From assembly GCA_003342895.1 (NCBI GenBank), contig PTFA01000042.1, positions 744,001 through 808,000 of the forward strand: a DNA stretch of 64,000 bases, given 5' to 3'. The notes under the pieces were generated by a model, which worked only from the letters and a program-made list of their open reading frames with translations, was not told the origin of the DNA and did no database searches. Shown in pieces: positions 47,130 through 59,299 of this stretch; the stretch's first letter is position 1; each line of letters starts with the position of its first letter. The translations under genes and the position numbers were made by a program. The DNA comes from Casuarius casuarius. Lineage: Eukaryota > Chordata > Aves > Casuariiformes > Casuariidae.

Positions 47130-47837
47130 CTAAAATCCAGAGCAAAAAGCACAACACTATAGCTGCTGAAGAAGAACTGATCAGTGATGTGAAGCTGACC
47201 ATGAGCCACCAAGGTGTCCTTGTGGCCAAGAAGGCCAATGGTATCCTGGGCTGCATTAGGAAGAGTGCTGCCAGCAGGCCGAGGGAGGGGATCCTCCCCC
47301 TTTATCCAGCCCTGGTGAAGCTACATCTGAAGTACTGTGTCCAGCCCTAGGCTCCCCAGTAAAAGAGAAATACAGAGCTACTGGAGCAAGTCCAGCGAAG
47401 GGCTAAGATGATTAAAGGACTGGAGCGTCTCTCATATGAGGAAAGGTTGAGAGCGCTGGGACTGTTCAGCCTGGAGAAGAAAAGACTGAGGGGGGATCTT
47501 ATCAATGCGTATAAATATCTGAAGGGAGGGTGTAAAGTGGATGGGGCCAGACTCTTTTCTATGATGGCCAGTGACAGGGGAGGCAATGGGCACAAACTGA
47601 AACACAGGAAGTTCCATCTGAACATAAGAAAAAAACTTCTTTACTGTAAGGCTGACTGAGCACTGGAGCAGGTTGCCCAGAGAGGTTGTGGAGTCTCCAT
47701 CCTTGGAGATATTTAAAAGCCATATGGACAGGGTCCTGGGAAACATGCTCTAGGAGACCGTGCTTGAGCAGGGTGGGGGTTGGACTACATGATCTCCAGA
47801 GGTCCCTTCCAACTTCAACCATTCTGTGATTCTGTGA
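47130..47837 (+). mobile_element. CR1 LINE, 5'-truncated, with dead RT C-terminus
   Basis: This is the clearest mobile element in the window. The frame starting near 47,190 reads [20 protein letters not shown], and after two stops continues with [20 protein letters not shown] and [14 protein letters not shown], the conserved C-terminal part of the CR1 ORF2 polyprotein. In-frame TAG at 47,348 and TAA at 47,360, plus a frame change in the A-run near 47,630, inactivate it. The 3' end GGGGGTTGGACTACATGATC, then CCTTCCAACTTCAACC and ATTCTGTGATTCTGTGA at 47,821-47,837 is the diagnostic CR1 octamer-repeat terminus. CR1 elements are typically truncated like this in birds. Confidence 0.97.
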
Positions 47838-48966
47838 GCCTATCACCGGGATCTGGAGTGAATGGTTTCCTGAGACCATGAGAAAGCTAAACAGGTTCCA
47901 GGATACCTCTTTTGTGCATCAAAAAAGACACAGCCAGATGATGCAAAGTACCAAAGCTAAAAAATTCCCCGTCCGCCAAATCCATTCAGCGAATTTTGAC
48001 AGGTTTACTCCTTCCCTTTACAGCTTAAGCTAAAAGGTATCATCTATCTTTTTGCAGCCAGCACATAGAACCATAAAGTAAGCTTTGGTTAAACTTAAGT
48101 GCAAGGCTATGCTCAGACCTAATTTAGGTCTCTGCCATGTGCTCAGAGGGCAGAGACCAAAACACGGGGAGCCCCAGCTGTCCCTGCCATGGAAAAGAGC
48201 AGCTTACGGGAAAAGGAAAAGAAGGGGCAAGCCTCCGAGTGGCTGCATATTTACACAAGTGTAACAACACTTGAAAAACCATTTATTGCAGGCAAAATAC
48301 AAAGACATAGTTAAGGCGCAGGATGCACTAAAACACTCAGAAAGGCACCATGTGTCAGAGGCAAGATATTGCAAGCAGAGAGGGTGAGAGTATAACAGAA
48401 AAAGCAGCAGCCCCTTACCAGTGGGAGCCCCTTTCCACAGCATTTGAGTACCTGAGATCTCAAGGTGATGCAAGGAGAATCAGGAAGCACTGGGCCAAAG
48501 TAAACTCTGAAGCGGTCCAAGCTTTGCAAAATGTTTCATTAAACTTTATCCCTTTCTTCAGTCAGCCTTCAACAGAGTCCAAAAGAGCTGGCAAGTGGCT
48601 GGTTTCCTGGCACTGGGATAAATCATCCCAACGCACTGGCAGAGAGCAGTATCAGACAGCAGGTAGGAAGCACCAGGCTGCGAGAGGACTTTTCGCCTCT
48701 GTGTCAAAGCAGTTGAGGGACATCCCTGATGAGTGAGCTGAGGAAAAGGTGGCTCTGCACAGCTGGAGCAAGCAAGGGCAGGAAATCCTGTTGGAGTTGT
48801 GCTCCATGGGCTGCCAGTGACCTTCACTTCTCTGACTGCCTCCTGCTAGGCAAGGTGCAGCAAAGCGTTTCAGGCAGCCTTGGGAAACTGCCCATCCTTC
48901 CTCAGCAAGACTTAGACACAGGATTGACTTTAGACACATGCTTAGAAAACCCTTGATTTTAACCAG
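47838..48966. other. No gene seen
   Basis: A 128-codon plus-strand frame (48,350-48,736) is Ser-, Lys- and Arg-rich without a recognised domain and overlaps frames on the minus strand. Confidence 0.55.
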
Positions 48967-49062
48967 AGCACAAGTACCTGCTTAAAGCTGATCACCATGC
49001 TTATCAGGTTTGCTAACTAGGAGTCAATGGTGGCACATCTTTGCATGAATAAGTGCAGATAG
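48967..49062 (+). repeat. Ancient palindromic amniote element, copy 6
   Basis: AGTACCTGCTTAAAGCTGAT, CACCATGCTTATCAGGTTTG and CTAGGAGTCAATGGTGGCAC, then GCATGAATAAGTGCAGAT follow the family order 'catgcttaaagttaagcatgtgcttaagtgctttgctg' then 'agtcaatgggactac' and 'catgagtaagtgcaggat'. About 95 bases are collinear. Confidence 0.55.
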
Positions 49063-52000
49063 GTGGTGGGATTGCTGCTACCTAGCACTCTGGTGCAGAT
49101 GGGCAGGCAGAGTGGCTGGGAGACAAAAAACATGCCAAAGGAAATGTAGCTGGCTCTAGCTACCCCTGCACCTTTCAACTCATCTCACCCAAGAAACTGC
49201 ATGCATTAAGATTAGGATGTGCACTAGCCACAGTACAGCTTCACTGATGAAGACAACTGGAGAAAAGCTTGTTTTACGTAAAGGGCAGCAAGGTGCCTCA
49301 TGCACCTCTATTAAATGTAGTGTCCACAGGCTGGGCTTTAGGTCAAAATCCGTGTATTCAGGTGCCAAAACGGCTATGACTGTAGTTTCACATGACATCT
49401 GAGCCAAGGAATAGCCTACTACCACCAAAAGGGAAGGGTTGGGCATGCCTTTCCCACACATCCTACGCCAGCCCTGCAAGTCCCCTCCCTCACCCAGCTC
49501 CAGGGCTCCTCCAAGGCTCTGGCAGGGCAAGCCAACTCTACTCACTAACTCGGCAAAAAGTCAACACTCTTCAGTTTCAATTTTGCCAGGTTCATTTTCT
49601 GACATTCTTCCAGTTCGGCTGACTCCCAAGGCAGCTAAGTGAGCACCAGGAGAGCATATCTAGATGCAGCAGAGAAGGAAAACTTCCCCCTGCAGCCAAT
49701 GGCAACTCTTGATACTCCTTGAGTTGTCACATGAAGCCACAGCCGCAGTCTCTGGGAGCAGCGTTGGCCGACAGCACTGGCAGGTGGCCCCCTGCCCCCT
49801 GTCCCTGCCCCTCTTCGCCCCATTTAAACTACTGCAACAGGGCTGCCACGTCCTGGCTCCACGTTCCTACCGCCAGACAACAGCCACCAGCCCTCTGCTA
49901 GCCCCCCAGTCAGCCGGCTCCCAGAACTTAACTGACCAAAAAATAACTGCATTTTGGCTGGGTTTGTTTCTGGCTACTTTAGCTCCCTGAATCTGCTTAT
50001 TGTGCAAAGCAGAGCGTGCCTGTGCCACTGAAAGGAGGGCAGCAGCACACAGCCCCGATTCAATGTATAGCTCAAGCCCAGAGCCACATCTGCAGCACCA
50101 TGCAGCAACACCACAAATCGAACTGGCAATGTGCAGCAAGCCTACAACTAACTGTTGTTACCCAGTTTATGTATTGGATCAGTTCCTTGGTCTGATTCCC
50201 AGCCATCTCAGCAATCCAGCTGAGTGACACGGCCAGAATGCCCTAAGCTGGAAGCACTAAAGGCTTGCTCTCACAAAGCCAAGCCATACACAAGCATGAA
50301 AATGTCACACACTGTATCCCCCTTCCCACATAAAAAAGGATTCACTTTGGAATTTGCTGCAAAAGGTACAACAAGCTTTCAGAGCATCAGCACCTTCAAC
50401 GTTAGTCAATATTTGATATGATGGAATGGGAGAGAAGGGAAAAGAGAACGAAAAGGAAACCTTTCACATTTGCTCTTTTATTTTTTTCTAGATGTACTGA
50501 CAGTCTATATCCTCAATAAATGTCTATGCATCTCTTTATAATATAAATGTCAGCCTTGCAGTGGATTGGAACCTCGGGATTACTGCACCGGCAGAATTAA
50601 CATATTCAACATAACAAACATTTCATTATCCATTGTAAACTGCATGTGCTTTCACTCCAGGGAAACGGGAAATATCACCCAATTTCACAATTGCTTTCTT
50701 TTAACTGACTGACTGTTCTGCCAGGTATCCACATACTGGGCATTCACAGGTTGTTGATGCATCAGCCTTCTAGTTTCATTCTTCTTTCTCTACAACACTT
50801 CTTTTTTTTTAACCATTTTTGTTCTGTTTTTGTAAGTGTGCCACACCACAGAACCACTTAGTTTAAAAAAGTTACCCTAGAACAAACAAAATAGGTCACA
50901 TTTGGCAGACTGAACACACATCATAAGGAACCTATCCTGATGTCTGAAAAAAGAGTAGAAGGCAACATGGAGGGAAGAAAATCTCAAACACAGTAGGGAT
51001 AGTTCCAACTCATCTACACACACGCTAGTGTCGCTGGTCAATAACCAGGCACTTCAGAACAGAATCTGTTACCTTCTGTGGTTTAAACTTACTGTATTTT
51101 TCCTTCCCACTAGTAGGCTGGCTGCAAACACAACGATTTGCATAAGCCACAGATTTTGTCTGTCTCTTTGAAAGGTCAAAAATTAGAAGCAGTACAAACA
51201 CACATGACAAATAGGCCAGCTGGCAGCAATTTGGAGTGACCACATGGAGGAAGTGTAGAGAAGAATAAGGGCAGGATAGGAGCTTTTAAAAGCCTGCATT
51301 ATACATATATTGCAAATTACAGGATGCCTCAGGGGAATTTTCTTTCTCCCAAATCAGCTTTGCATCTTTGCAAAGATTAGTGACCAACTACCCAGATTTA
51401 GTGCTGTCATGTTTCTATAAACATTTCTGAATATACTTTCTTTGATAAAAGATGCAGCTAACATGATTTTTCTTGTAAACATTTCACTATATATTACATT
51501 ACATACTACAAAGAAGTCTTAACTTTTTATTTATAAGAGACTGCTCATCTTCTTCTGCACGCTACTCAGCATTGCCCTAGGACAGAAAAACCAAGGGACA
51601 AATAAGCAGACCCGAAGGAGGGTGGGTAGAAGAAGCAGGGATGTGAGTAAGATTCTTCACAAAAAAGCATGGTTGTTGCTCATATTAGGACACGATGAGA
51701 GTAAGTGCGAAGGTAGGGAAATATTTGTTGTCCCATGTAGCTTCTGGAACCAGAGAAGGATTATCAGGTCAACTTAAAACACTAAACCAGATGCACAACT
51801 GCTATTAATCTGCACAACCCTCATTACCTGCAGAAGACCGCTGCCAAATTGTGAGAGCTAAAGAGCTGGCCATATTTTTATTACTAACACCACTTCAACC
51901 TATTAACATTGGAGGGAAACAATTCAAATCCACATTGCTTCTCAGTATTCCTTGCAGTTTATGTTTTGCCACAGCCACAAAACCCAATTAAGTGGGTTTT

Positions 52001-53613
52001 GCTTTTGTTTACAGTCAGCCGCACTCCAGGCGCTTATGGGTGCCCTAGCCAGGGTTGCAAGTCCTGCAGGGAACATTTATTTGGTTAAAAGCAGGTCTTT
52101 CCCCTGGACTTGGATTTAATTAATTGTACCATTTCTATTCATCCTGAGCTTTATAAAAAGCTTGGCTCTAGACTGTATGGTGTCAGCAAAACTGAATTCT
52201 GGGGCCAAATTTGGTTTAGACTGGCTCTCACTAAACAGTAAATGGAAAGTACTGACATAGGTTTAAAGTAGTCAAACAGAGTGCATTTAAAGAAATAGAG
52301 CTTTAAAATGTTTGTCCAACTAAAGTAATATAAGGTCACTTATCCCCAGCAAATATTATCACCATGTACTGTTCAGAGATTAGAAATGTGAGCTGATTGA
52401 TGACTTCCTGAGTAGTCAAACTGAGATCCTCTGTGATCATGCTTTCTGGCCAAATGTCTTCATTTCATCTCAAAATGCTGTTTTGAACAAGTGCTTGCTG
52501 ATGATTCTTTATTTAAAACAGTTGTTTTCCACCATTCAGAACGAGCAATTTCAACACGAGGGAAACAAAAATAGGAAAACTTCCCATTACAATTCAACCA
52601 AATACAACACACCAAACACTTCCAAAATAGTCTCAAACTCTAAATACTACAGATTACGTAACATCATCAGACATCTGTCAAATACAAAAGCAGGTTCTAA
52701 CATGCTTCTCTCCAAACCCACAAAGCAATTTCCATCTGAGCGCAGGAACTTGCACCAGGATGTAATATGCTCTTCAATATATCCCATTCCACCAAGAAAA
52801 TCCGTGCCCACTGTTACAGGAACACACTTAATCTCCGTAAGCAGATGTCAGCCTCCAAAGCTGAGAAAATGACTTTGTTCTTTAGGACCAGGGAATTTAA
52901 AATGCAAGAAGTTGAAATGTCCTGATGAATTTAGTAACTTAAACCCAAAAAGGAAGCACCTGCTTTCTGAATTAGCCACCCAATTAAAATCCTGCTGCTG
53001 TTGCATGTATTCATAATTCAATGTGAATTGTCTTTTGCTAGTTAACAGCATATTAGCTATGGTCAAACAGCTATGCAGCTGCAAAAGATAGGAGGGACCT
53101 GCTGAGAGCAAGAGTTCCCAAGTCTGGAGCACCAACTGATCAGCGCAACAACTTGTAAAGAAAACTTTTAAAAGTATGAGTTGCTCCAAAAAGATTTAAT
53201 TCTAGAGAAACATACAGCAAAAGACTACTTAGAGGAGACACGAGAGACAGGACCTGTAGCTGGTGTGAAATCGCAGGACCCCACTAACTTTGGTAGAACA
53301 ATGCCAGTTCACCCCAGCTGTAGCTTTGGGCCCCAGATCCATGTTTAAAATATACAGCAATACCACCCCTCTCTCAGCAATCCACCACGTTTTCCATTCT
53401 CAAAAATAAAAGTGTCTCCCTTCATTATACTGCAGCTAAAGTAAGGCTCCCTCCCATTTATTTGCCAGCGCTGGCAGAGGAAAAAGCAAAAAGGAGATTT
53501 GCACCAATAAAGCAAACAAAAACAAAACCCAAGAACACAAGGGAACCATCAGTCTGCTGCCAGGATTAACCAGCACGACAACAAAAAGCAAGAAACTGTC
53601 ACAATCCCCTTAC
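49063..53613. other. No gene seen; CNE-like part at 50,460-50,680
   Basis: About 4.5 kb without a supported gene; the longest frames are 129 codons (52,483-52,872 plus) and 121 codons (49,180-49,545 minus), unrecognised. 50,460-50,680 is a smooth AT-rich block with CTCAATAAATGTCTATGCAT and ATTATCCATTGTAAACTGCA that resembles conserved non-coding or 3' UTR sequence. 49,640-49,900 is GC-richer. A GGGGCCAAATTTGG word at 52,201 may be a scrap of the palindromic family. Confidence 0.5.
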
Positions 53614-53840
53614 CAGGGCTAAAAATAAAACGGGCCGACTTTGAGCGCGGCATTCTTGTCATGGTGCAACCGAAAACGAGCGGAGCCGAAGCGGCAGCTG
53701 AGGGGGGAAGTAACACGGCCCCGCTGCCCACCCGGCAGTGCCGGCCAGCGCGCGCCTCTGCAGCGGCCGCCCTGGTCACAGCACCGGTGGTGGCATCTGC
53801 TCACGGGTGAAGGGGAGACGCAGAGGGGCCCGCTCTTGCG
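53614..53840 (-). promoter_or_regulatory. Compact CpG island with minus-strand first-exon candidate
   Basis: By hand count about 23 CpGs lie in roughly 210 bases, a ratio near that expected without CpG depletion, while the surroundings are CpG-poor. On the minus strand an ATG with A at -3 lies at 53,662-53,660, with a second in frame at 53,653. Reading continues as MTRMPRSKSARFIFSP and ends at a donor CTG|GTAAGG (GT at 53,613-53,612). An NRF1-type site lies about 350 bases upstream on this strand. This fits a CpG-island promoter with a short first exon. The peptide is unknown to me, so a non-coding first exon is equally possible. Confidence 0.4.
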
Positions 53841-54004
53841 GGGGTTTCTTTCCATTGCGCCAAGAAGAAAAATCTGTAGCTGCCTTCGCAAAAGGCACCT
53901 GGAAAACACATTATCTTTATTTAAAAGTCCTCTGCTCTTTGCTCTACAGCTACTTTGGCTTGGGGACCACAGAGCAACTATGCAGACTGCAGCTGTACCT
54001 GAGC

Positions 54005-54014
54005 GCGCACGCGC
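54005..54014. promoter_or_regulatory. NRF1-type palindromic site
   Basis: GCGCACGCGC is a strong match to the NRF1 motif (GCGCAYGCGC), which is typical of unmethylated CpG-island promoters. It contains four CpGs and lies on the upstream side of the minus-strand exon candidate at 53,614-53,662. Confidence 0.45.
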
Positions 54015-54320
54015 TGAGCGGGGCTGAAATACGTCGTCTCACTCAGCAGGCAAAACCACAGCCTCCCTTGAGCCATCCTGGAGCAGAGGAGCCAGGGGAA
54101 ATGGGGCAGTCGCTGGGAACCACAGCGTGGACTCGTGTCCAAGTGGCTGCTGGCGGCCCTGCTCGTGCCAGCCAGCCAATGATGAGAAAAGGCCCCACAG
54201 AGAGCCTCGTCCAAGCTGTGCATTGACAGAGTTTTCAAGTGGGAAAAATGGTGTTACTGAAGCCTAAGCAGCTGTCCCCCAAGGATATTTTTTTGGCTAA
54301 TTCCCTCTCTGTTGTCCTAG

Positions 54321-54661
54321 GATGACTTGCTGTCATGAGCCCATGGGTGCAGCACTGAAGCAACCAGCTCTCCCCCAGGGCCATCCCGTCTGCAAACCTG
54401 GCAGCACGCTGGGCACCATGCGGCTTTGGCTTTCACCTCCCTTCAGCCTTCCCTCAGAAACAAGGTTCATCACCAGTCCCAATAAGCAGCAAGTGCTGAA
54501 GCCAATGCGCAGGCACCTCCCAGATGTCCCCGTCCCATCAGCAGGGAGCCCGGACTCAGCCTGGGACACATCCAACGTCCCCAACCCGCAGGAAGGACAA
54601 GCACCATGCCTCAGCTCCATCAGCTCAAGCCCTTCCTACAGCCACCAGCCAGAAAATTAAA
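54321..54661 (+). other. Weak candidate 3'-terminal exon
   Basis: A good acceptor (CCTCTCTGTTGTCCTAG, AG at 54,319-54,320) directly precedes an open frame of 112 codons beginning at 54,322. It ends in TAA overlapping an ATTAAA polyadenylation-type word at 54,656-54,661. The product is Pro- and Ser-rich with no recognised domain, and no downstream GU-rich element is obvious. With the CpG island about 500 bases upstream this could be a lncRNA or a chance combination; chance is more likely. Confidence 0.15.
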
Positions 54662-54756
54662 GTCCCAAAGTGTCTGCTCTACAGGACAGGAGTTTTTATC
54701 ACCAGCTGATTTCTCCTCATTCATGACGTTAGATAGCATTTTCAAATATTAAACCC

Positions 54757-54815
54757 AGGTCCCGATCCTCATTCACTTCCATTAAGAGAGCCTTCCACTG
54801 ACCTTTGGGCCAGGA
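54757..54815 (+). repeat. Ancient palindromic amniote element, copy 7
   Basis: CAGGTCCCGATCCTCATTCA, CTTCCATTAAGAGAGCCTTC and CACTGACCTTTGGGCCAGGA follow the family order 'gggcccgatcctgca', 'tcccattgaagt', 'ccattgactttgggccagga'. About 60 bases, diverged. Confidence 0.5.
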
Positions 54816-55126
54816 ACAAGTTGTTTGGCCATTTACACAAAACGCCATTCATCTTGTTTGCGTTCTGTGCGTCATTACTTTCTCTCAGCAGAGTCGGGTT
54901 TTCAAAAAAGAAATGCTTCTAGAGTAAGCAGTCAGAACCCCAACTAAAAATAGGATCTCACTACACATCTCTTGGAGCAAGGAGGGCTTGGCAGGAGCAG
55001 AAGTCTGTAGGAGAGGGATTGCATTTATATGGGAGTTTAGGCGGGACTGACAGCAGATTAGTTACCTTTCTCAGAAATTATACATACATTATACACATGA
55101 AGGATATCAGTTTGGAAGTCTTAAAT
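54816..55126. other. No gene seen
   Basis: Unique sequence with a short purine-rich part at 54,970-55,020. No frame, repeat or RNA gene recognised. Confidence 0.6.
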
Positions 55127-55275
55127 TAATCCTAATTATGGATAGGACTGTCACTCTGCTATTATTAAAATCTATATTAATAACACCAAAATATTTTAGA
55201 TAATAGCATTAGATAATCCTAACAACAGACAGAACTGTCACTCTGCTATTATTAAAATCTGCATTAATATTTACG
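55127..55275. repeat. 87-bp tandem duplication (two units, second truncated)
   Basis: TAATCCTAA starts both unit 1 (55,127) and unit 2 (55,214), giving a period of 87 bases. The 27 bases at 55,147-55,173 recur without a mismatch at 55,234-55,260, beginning ACTGTCACTCTGCTATTATT. Between the conserved cores the units have diverged, so the duplication is not very recent while the core is unchanged. Confidence 0.9.
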
Positions 55276-58200
55276 GCTTTCCATCATAAAGATCTCTTTC
55301 CAGCTGTTTGGTAGAATTTGAGAGAATTAAGCCAGCTGAGCTGAGAGAAACAAGCCACTTTCACCAAAGATTTCCAGGGTGATGGTGACGCAGACTGAAA
55401 GCAAGAGTAAGAAAACTCAGGTTCCTTCCCAGGCCCCCGGGCACAGGTCTGTCTGTCCCAGCCCCGCCCCAGGCCATTGCTTCTCCTCTCCCTGCTTCAC
55501 ATCCCAGCTCTTGCCTCCCCTGGCTGTGTCTGCCCAGTCTCGCTGCCAGGCATCTGTCCAATGACCCTGTTGTTTCATGCTCCCATGTGGCTACTCCGCA
55601 GGGCCACGGTCCCTCCCAGACGCCTGCCAGGCTGCCCTACCAAAAACACCCACTGGTCACGCTCCTCATCTCTACCAGCTACCTCCGTGGCAGCCCTGTG
55701 GCCAACAATGCCAGGCTTTTTCCCCCTATTTCGCATTGCCTTTGGAAGGGTACAGAAAGCCCAAGGGAGAGGCTCAACCGGCTTTAGTCCAGCATCTGTC
55801 CCTACGAGACTATAGCAGCAATTTCGGAGAACTTAAGTTGCCACTTAGACTCCTTGCGTAGGCTGACGCTAAACACCAGCAAGTCCTCACAGAACATGCA
55901 CACCAAAATCCTTTTGCCCTCCCCACAAAACCCAGAACCTACATTACCCTAGAAGACTGCCCAAAAGTGGCTCCTTCTGACATGAGGTAACTCCCTTCCT
56001 CTCACGTTTAAAAGCAGAAGAGCACAAGCGACAAAAGTATGGACCATGACCCAAACCAACCCATAATATATTTTTGCCGAGGCAGAGGTTCCCAAGCCAA
56101 CCAAGTCCTCAGGAGAATCAGGCCCTAGGCTTCTCAAACTGGTGAGGAACAACAAAAAAAGTTTGCCTTGCTTGTATGCCCTTGAGTCCTTAATGTAAAA
56201 AACAACAACAAAAAAAACCCAACACACACAAAAAAAACACAGGGACAAAAGTAGCTCTCACTTCTCAAGGGAGTTTTGGAGATGCACATTGCGCATGTTG
56301 GTACTGTTATTGTTAGCCCCATTGCTAAGCTCTGTCTGCCTGCACTCAAAGCAGCAAATATGCTGTAGGCAAGACAGTAGGTGTTCCCGTAACTAAACAC
56401 AGCATCAAAATGCACGCATGTAAAGAGGAGAAGTTAGGATTAGACAGACAACATCAATCCTGACATTTTCTCTGTCTAGCTCACTTAAAACTGTAACTTT
56501 AATTATATTCGCTTAACAGAGAGGTTGGCACATGTACATTCTTAATATTTGTTTTTTGAAAGGTCCACAGAATAACAGATGAAGGAAACTTCTTCTAAAA
56601 AACAACAACAAAAATATATGCATTCCCATGTAAATTAACCAGAATTTTGCCGAAAGATCCATAAACAACAGATTCCTTACCTGTATATTTTGTATACAGA
56701 AATCTTCGATACCTTACTACATTAAGGTCAGAGCGCTCTCTTGTTTTCTCCATCCAGAATTCCTCTCTATCAGAGCTCTAGCCTTCTCAGAGGTCTATTT
56801 TGTATTATCTGCAAAAGCTTTTCCTTTTCTTTTGCTATTCTAGAAGTCTATAGTGAAATCCAAGAATCCCCAACAACTACTGTAAATCCCCAGTCTCTAT
56901 TCTGATTTAAGAATGGCTGTGACAGTACAATATCATCATACTGTACTTATCCTTGAAAACATGCAACTCCAATTCAACAATCCTGTTACATATGCTCCTA
57001 GCACTTGTACAGAAAAGATTTAGCTCTTAGCTCTCCATTGCTTTATGTCTTTCCGTGTTTGCCAGTGCAGAAATTATCTCAGGCTATAGACAGGTCACAT
57101 CCAAATGCTTCTCCTGTCTTCCAGCAAATCTGGAAAAAAAAGCAGCTGTCACGTAGCTTGCACCACACTAACAGTCAAGCTTCCTCGCTCAGCTTTTAAT
57201 ATCCACCCTCTGAAATGCAGCGAGAAGAGCCGGTTATGCTGTTTCCCTGGCGTTCTGTCACTAAGCCACGTTATCAAAAGGACAACTTGCACAATCAAGG
57301 GGTCCACTCAACTCCCTCCTGAGGAAAACGGAGCAGGAGGAACCCATGTCACATTTGTAAGGATGATCAGGGTCACTTCTGATGTGTGGGCAGTAGGAGC
57401 CCAATAAGCCTAAGGGCAAAGAGCCCATCCAGAACAGAGCAGGCAGAACTGGAGAGCTTCCACTCTGAGCAGTCCTCCAAGAGCAGGGACAGGAAAGGGA
57501 CAAAATAATGGGAAAATAAGAGATATGTACACAGATGGGAAAAGACCACCTTCTGTATTTCAGCAACTTGTCCTAACACTTGGGGAAAAGGGGGAAGTTA
57601 TAGTAAGACCACACCAACATACCATGCTGCTGGGAAGGGCAATCATTCCATTCATTCTACTCCCTTCTACTTTTTACTCTGATCCCCTAAACTGCACATA
57701 CATTTCTTATGAACATTGCCAGTTGCCCATGGCCTTTTATGAGCCCAAGATACTATTCATGCAAACTCATTGTTTTTGTCAGCAAACTGAACCACCATAC
57801 AGCTGACTCCATCTCTCAGCAAGACATCCACCTCTTCCATAAAAGAGCTGGAGCTAAAACACTCATTTCATTTATTCTAAGTGCACTGTTCCAACCCGCC
57901 TATTTCCCAAGATAGATGTTTGCATTCCTTGAATCATCTTCTACATCTAATACCAAAAACCTGTTTTAATGCTGTTTTGCCATCCACCTGCTAGAGACAT
58001 CTCCTCCCTCTTTTATTGCTGTACCCCATTCTGCGCTATTGCCAAAGATCTGTCTCTTACCTCATATCACACCTCCAACACATTCTTGACAACTCATGGT
58101 GTAGTCACTATTAGCAAATCTAAACCCTGGCTATACAACATTCACTGGCAAGACAGCTCTATCTCTGTGAGAATATCAGCCTAGCTTTCTAAATATGCAG

Positions 58201-59299
58201 CTCTCAGCAGTTCAAATGCTGCAACACGGGGATTGTCCATGGGACAACCAGCTCTCTCTAGAAAGGCTCCTCAGCCCAATCTTTACTCTATTTACATCTA
58301 TTAATGTACTAATTACAGTTCCAGAAGCTTTTGACTTGGATTGCAGCAGCTCTATTCAAGCACCACTAATTGTAACATACAGAAGAAAGGAAAGATAGTG
58401 AGAGGGATCCACAGGGTGTTTATATCTGTATTTATCACCCCACCAATTAAATATTCGTAATAATACTAAAACAGAAAGACAGAAGATGTTACTCAGGATA
58501 CACTTTCACTATTAGCTCAAGTCAAGACCACTAAAGGGACATTGCCACTGGCTCCTTCTTGCCCAGACTGACTGTGGGTTCACCCACGTCAGTCAAATCA
58601 GCTGGCAGATCTGCCCAAAAACACACCTGTGGAAACCACGTAATTTTTCAGCCAGGTCAGGTTGTTAATCCACCTGACCATGCAGCCTCGGGAGCACTGG
58701 TAGTGGCGCAAGCAAGGTGGTAGGAACACGTGGCCCCAAGAAGGGAGAGGTGGAACGAGACCATCCCCTTCTACAGCAGCTCAGCCTTAGAGCCCAAAAG
58801 GTCACCCAGACTCTCAAAAAGGTAATTTAATTTTTTTCTGAAAAGCAAGTCCAGAGAAATGGGGAGCACCTCAGGGAATATGCTGCAATCAGCCCAAGCC
58901 ACAATCCTTCAGCAACACAAACGCTGCTCAGAACAGTTTCTTCTGGTTTTTTTTTCCCCAACAAGTCTCGAGCACAGATTGCTTGTTCAGCTTCAACACC
59001 CATGGGAAACATCTGATCATGTCCTGTGAACACAGCATCCCACTCCACAAGGAGCCATTTCAATTACTCGAGCCCTTGTCTCACTAAGGACATTGCCCTA
59101 TGGAAAAAAAAAAGTCTACAATGCGCCTACAGATCATCCCAGCCTATTTTGCCACGCAGCATTTTCTGTCCACCCTTGAATCATCTTAAACTTCTTTTAC
59201 TATTTGGTTTATTCCCTCTCCCTCCCCACCGCCATCAGTCTGACTCCGAGGTGTGCCTTTTGCAGCCCCTAACCCCATGACCCCACCGTTTCCGGCACT
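55276..59299. other. No gene seen
   Basis: Frames of up to 112 codons at 55,477-55,815 reflect a GC-richer, C-rich patch (55,420-55,800) open in several registers. (AAC)n and A-rich low-complexity sequence lies at 56,145-56,240. The remaining sequence is AT-rich and unique. No gene family recognised. Confidence 0.55.

Noticed and set aside
53738..54226. 162-codon plus-strand frame starting in the CpG island
   Set aside because: GC-rich sequence lacks stop codons by composition. The product (Arg/Gly/Ala-rich start) is unrecognised, and the better splice evidence is on the other strand.
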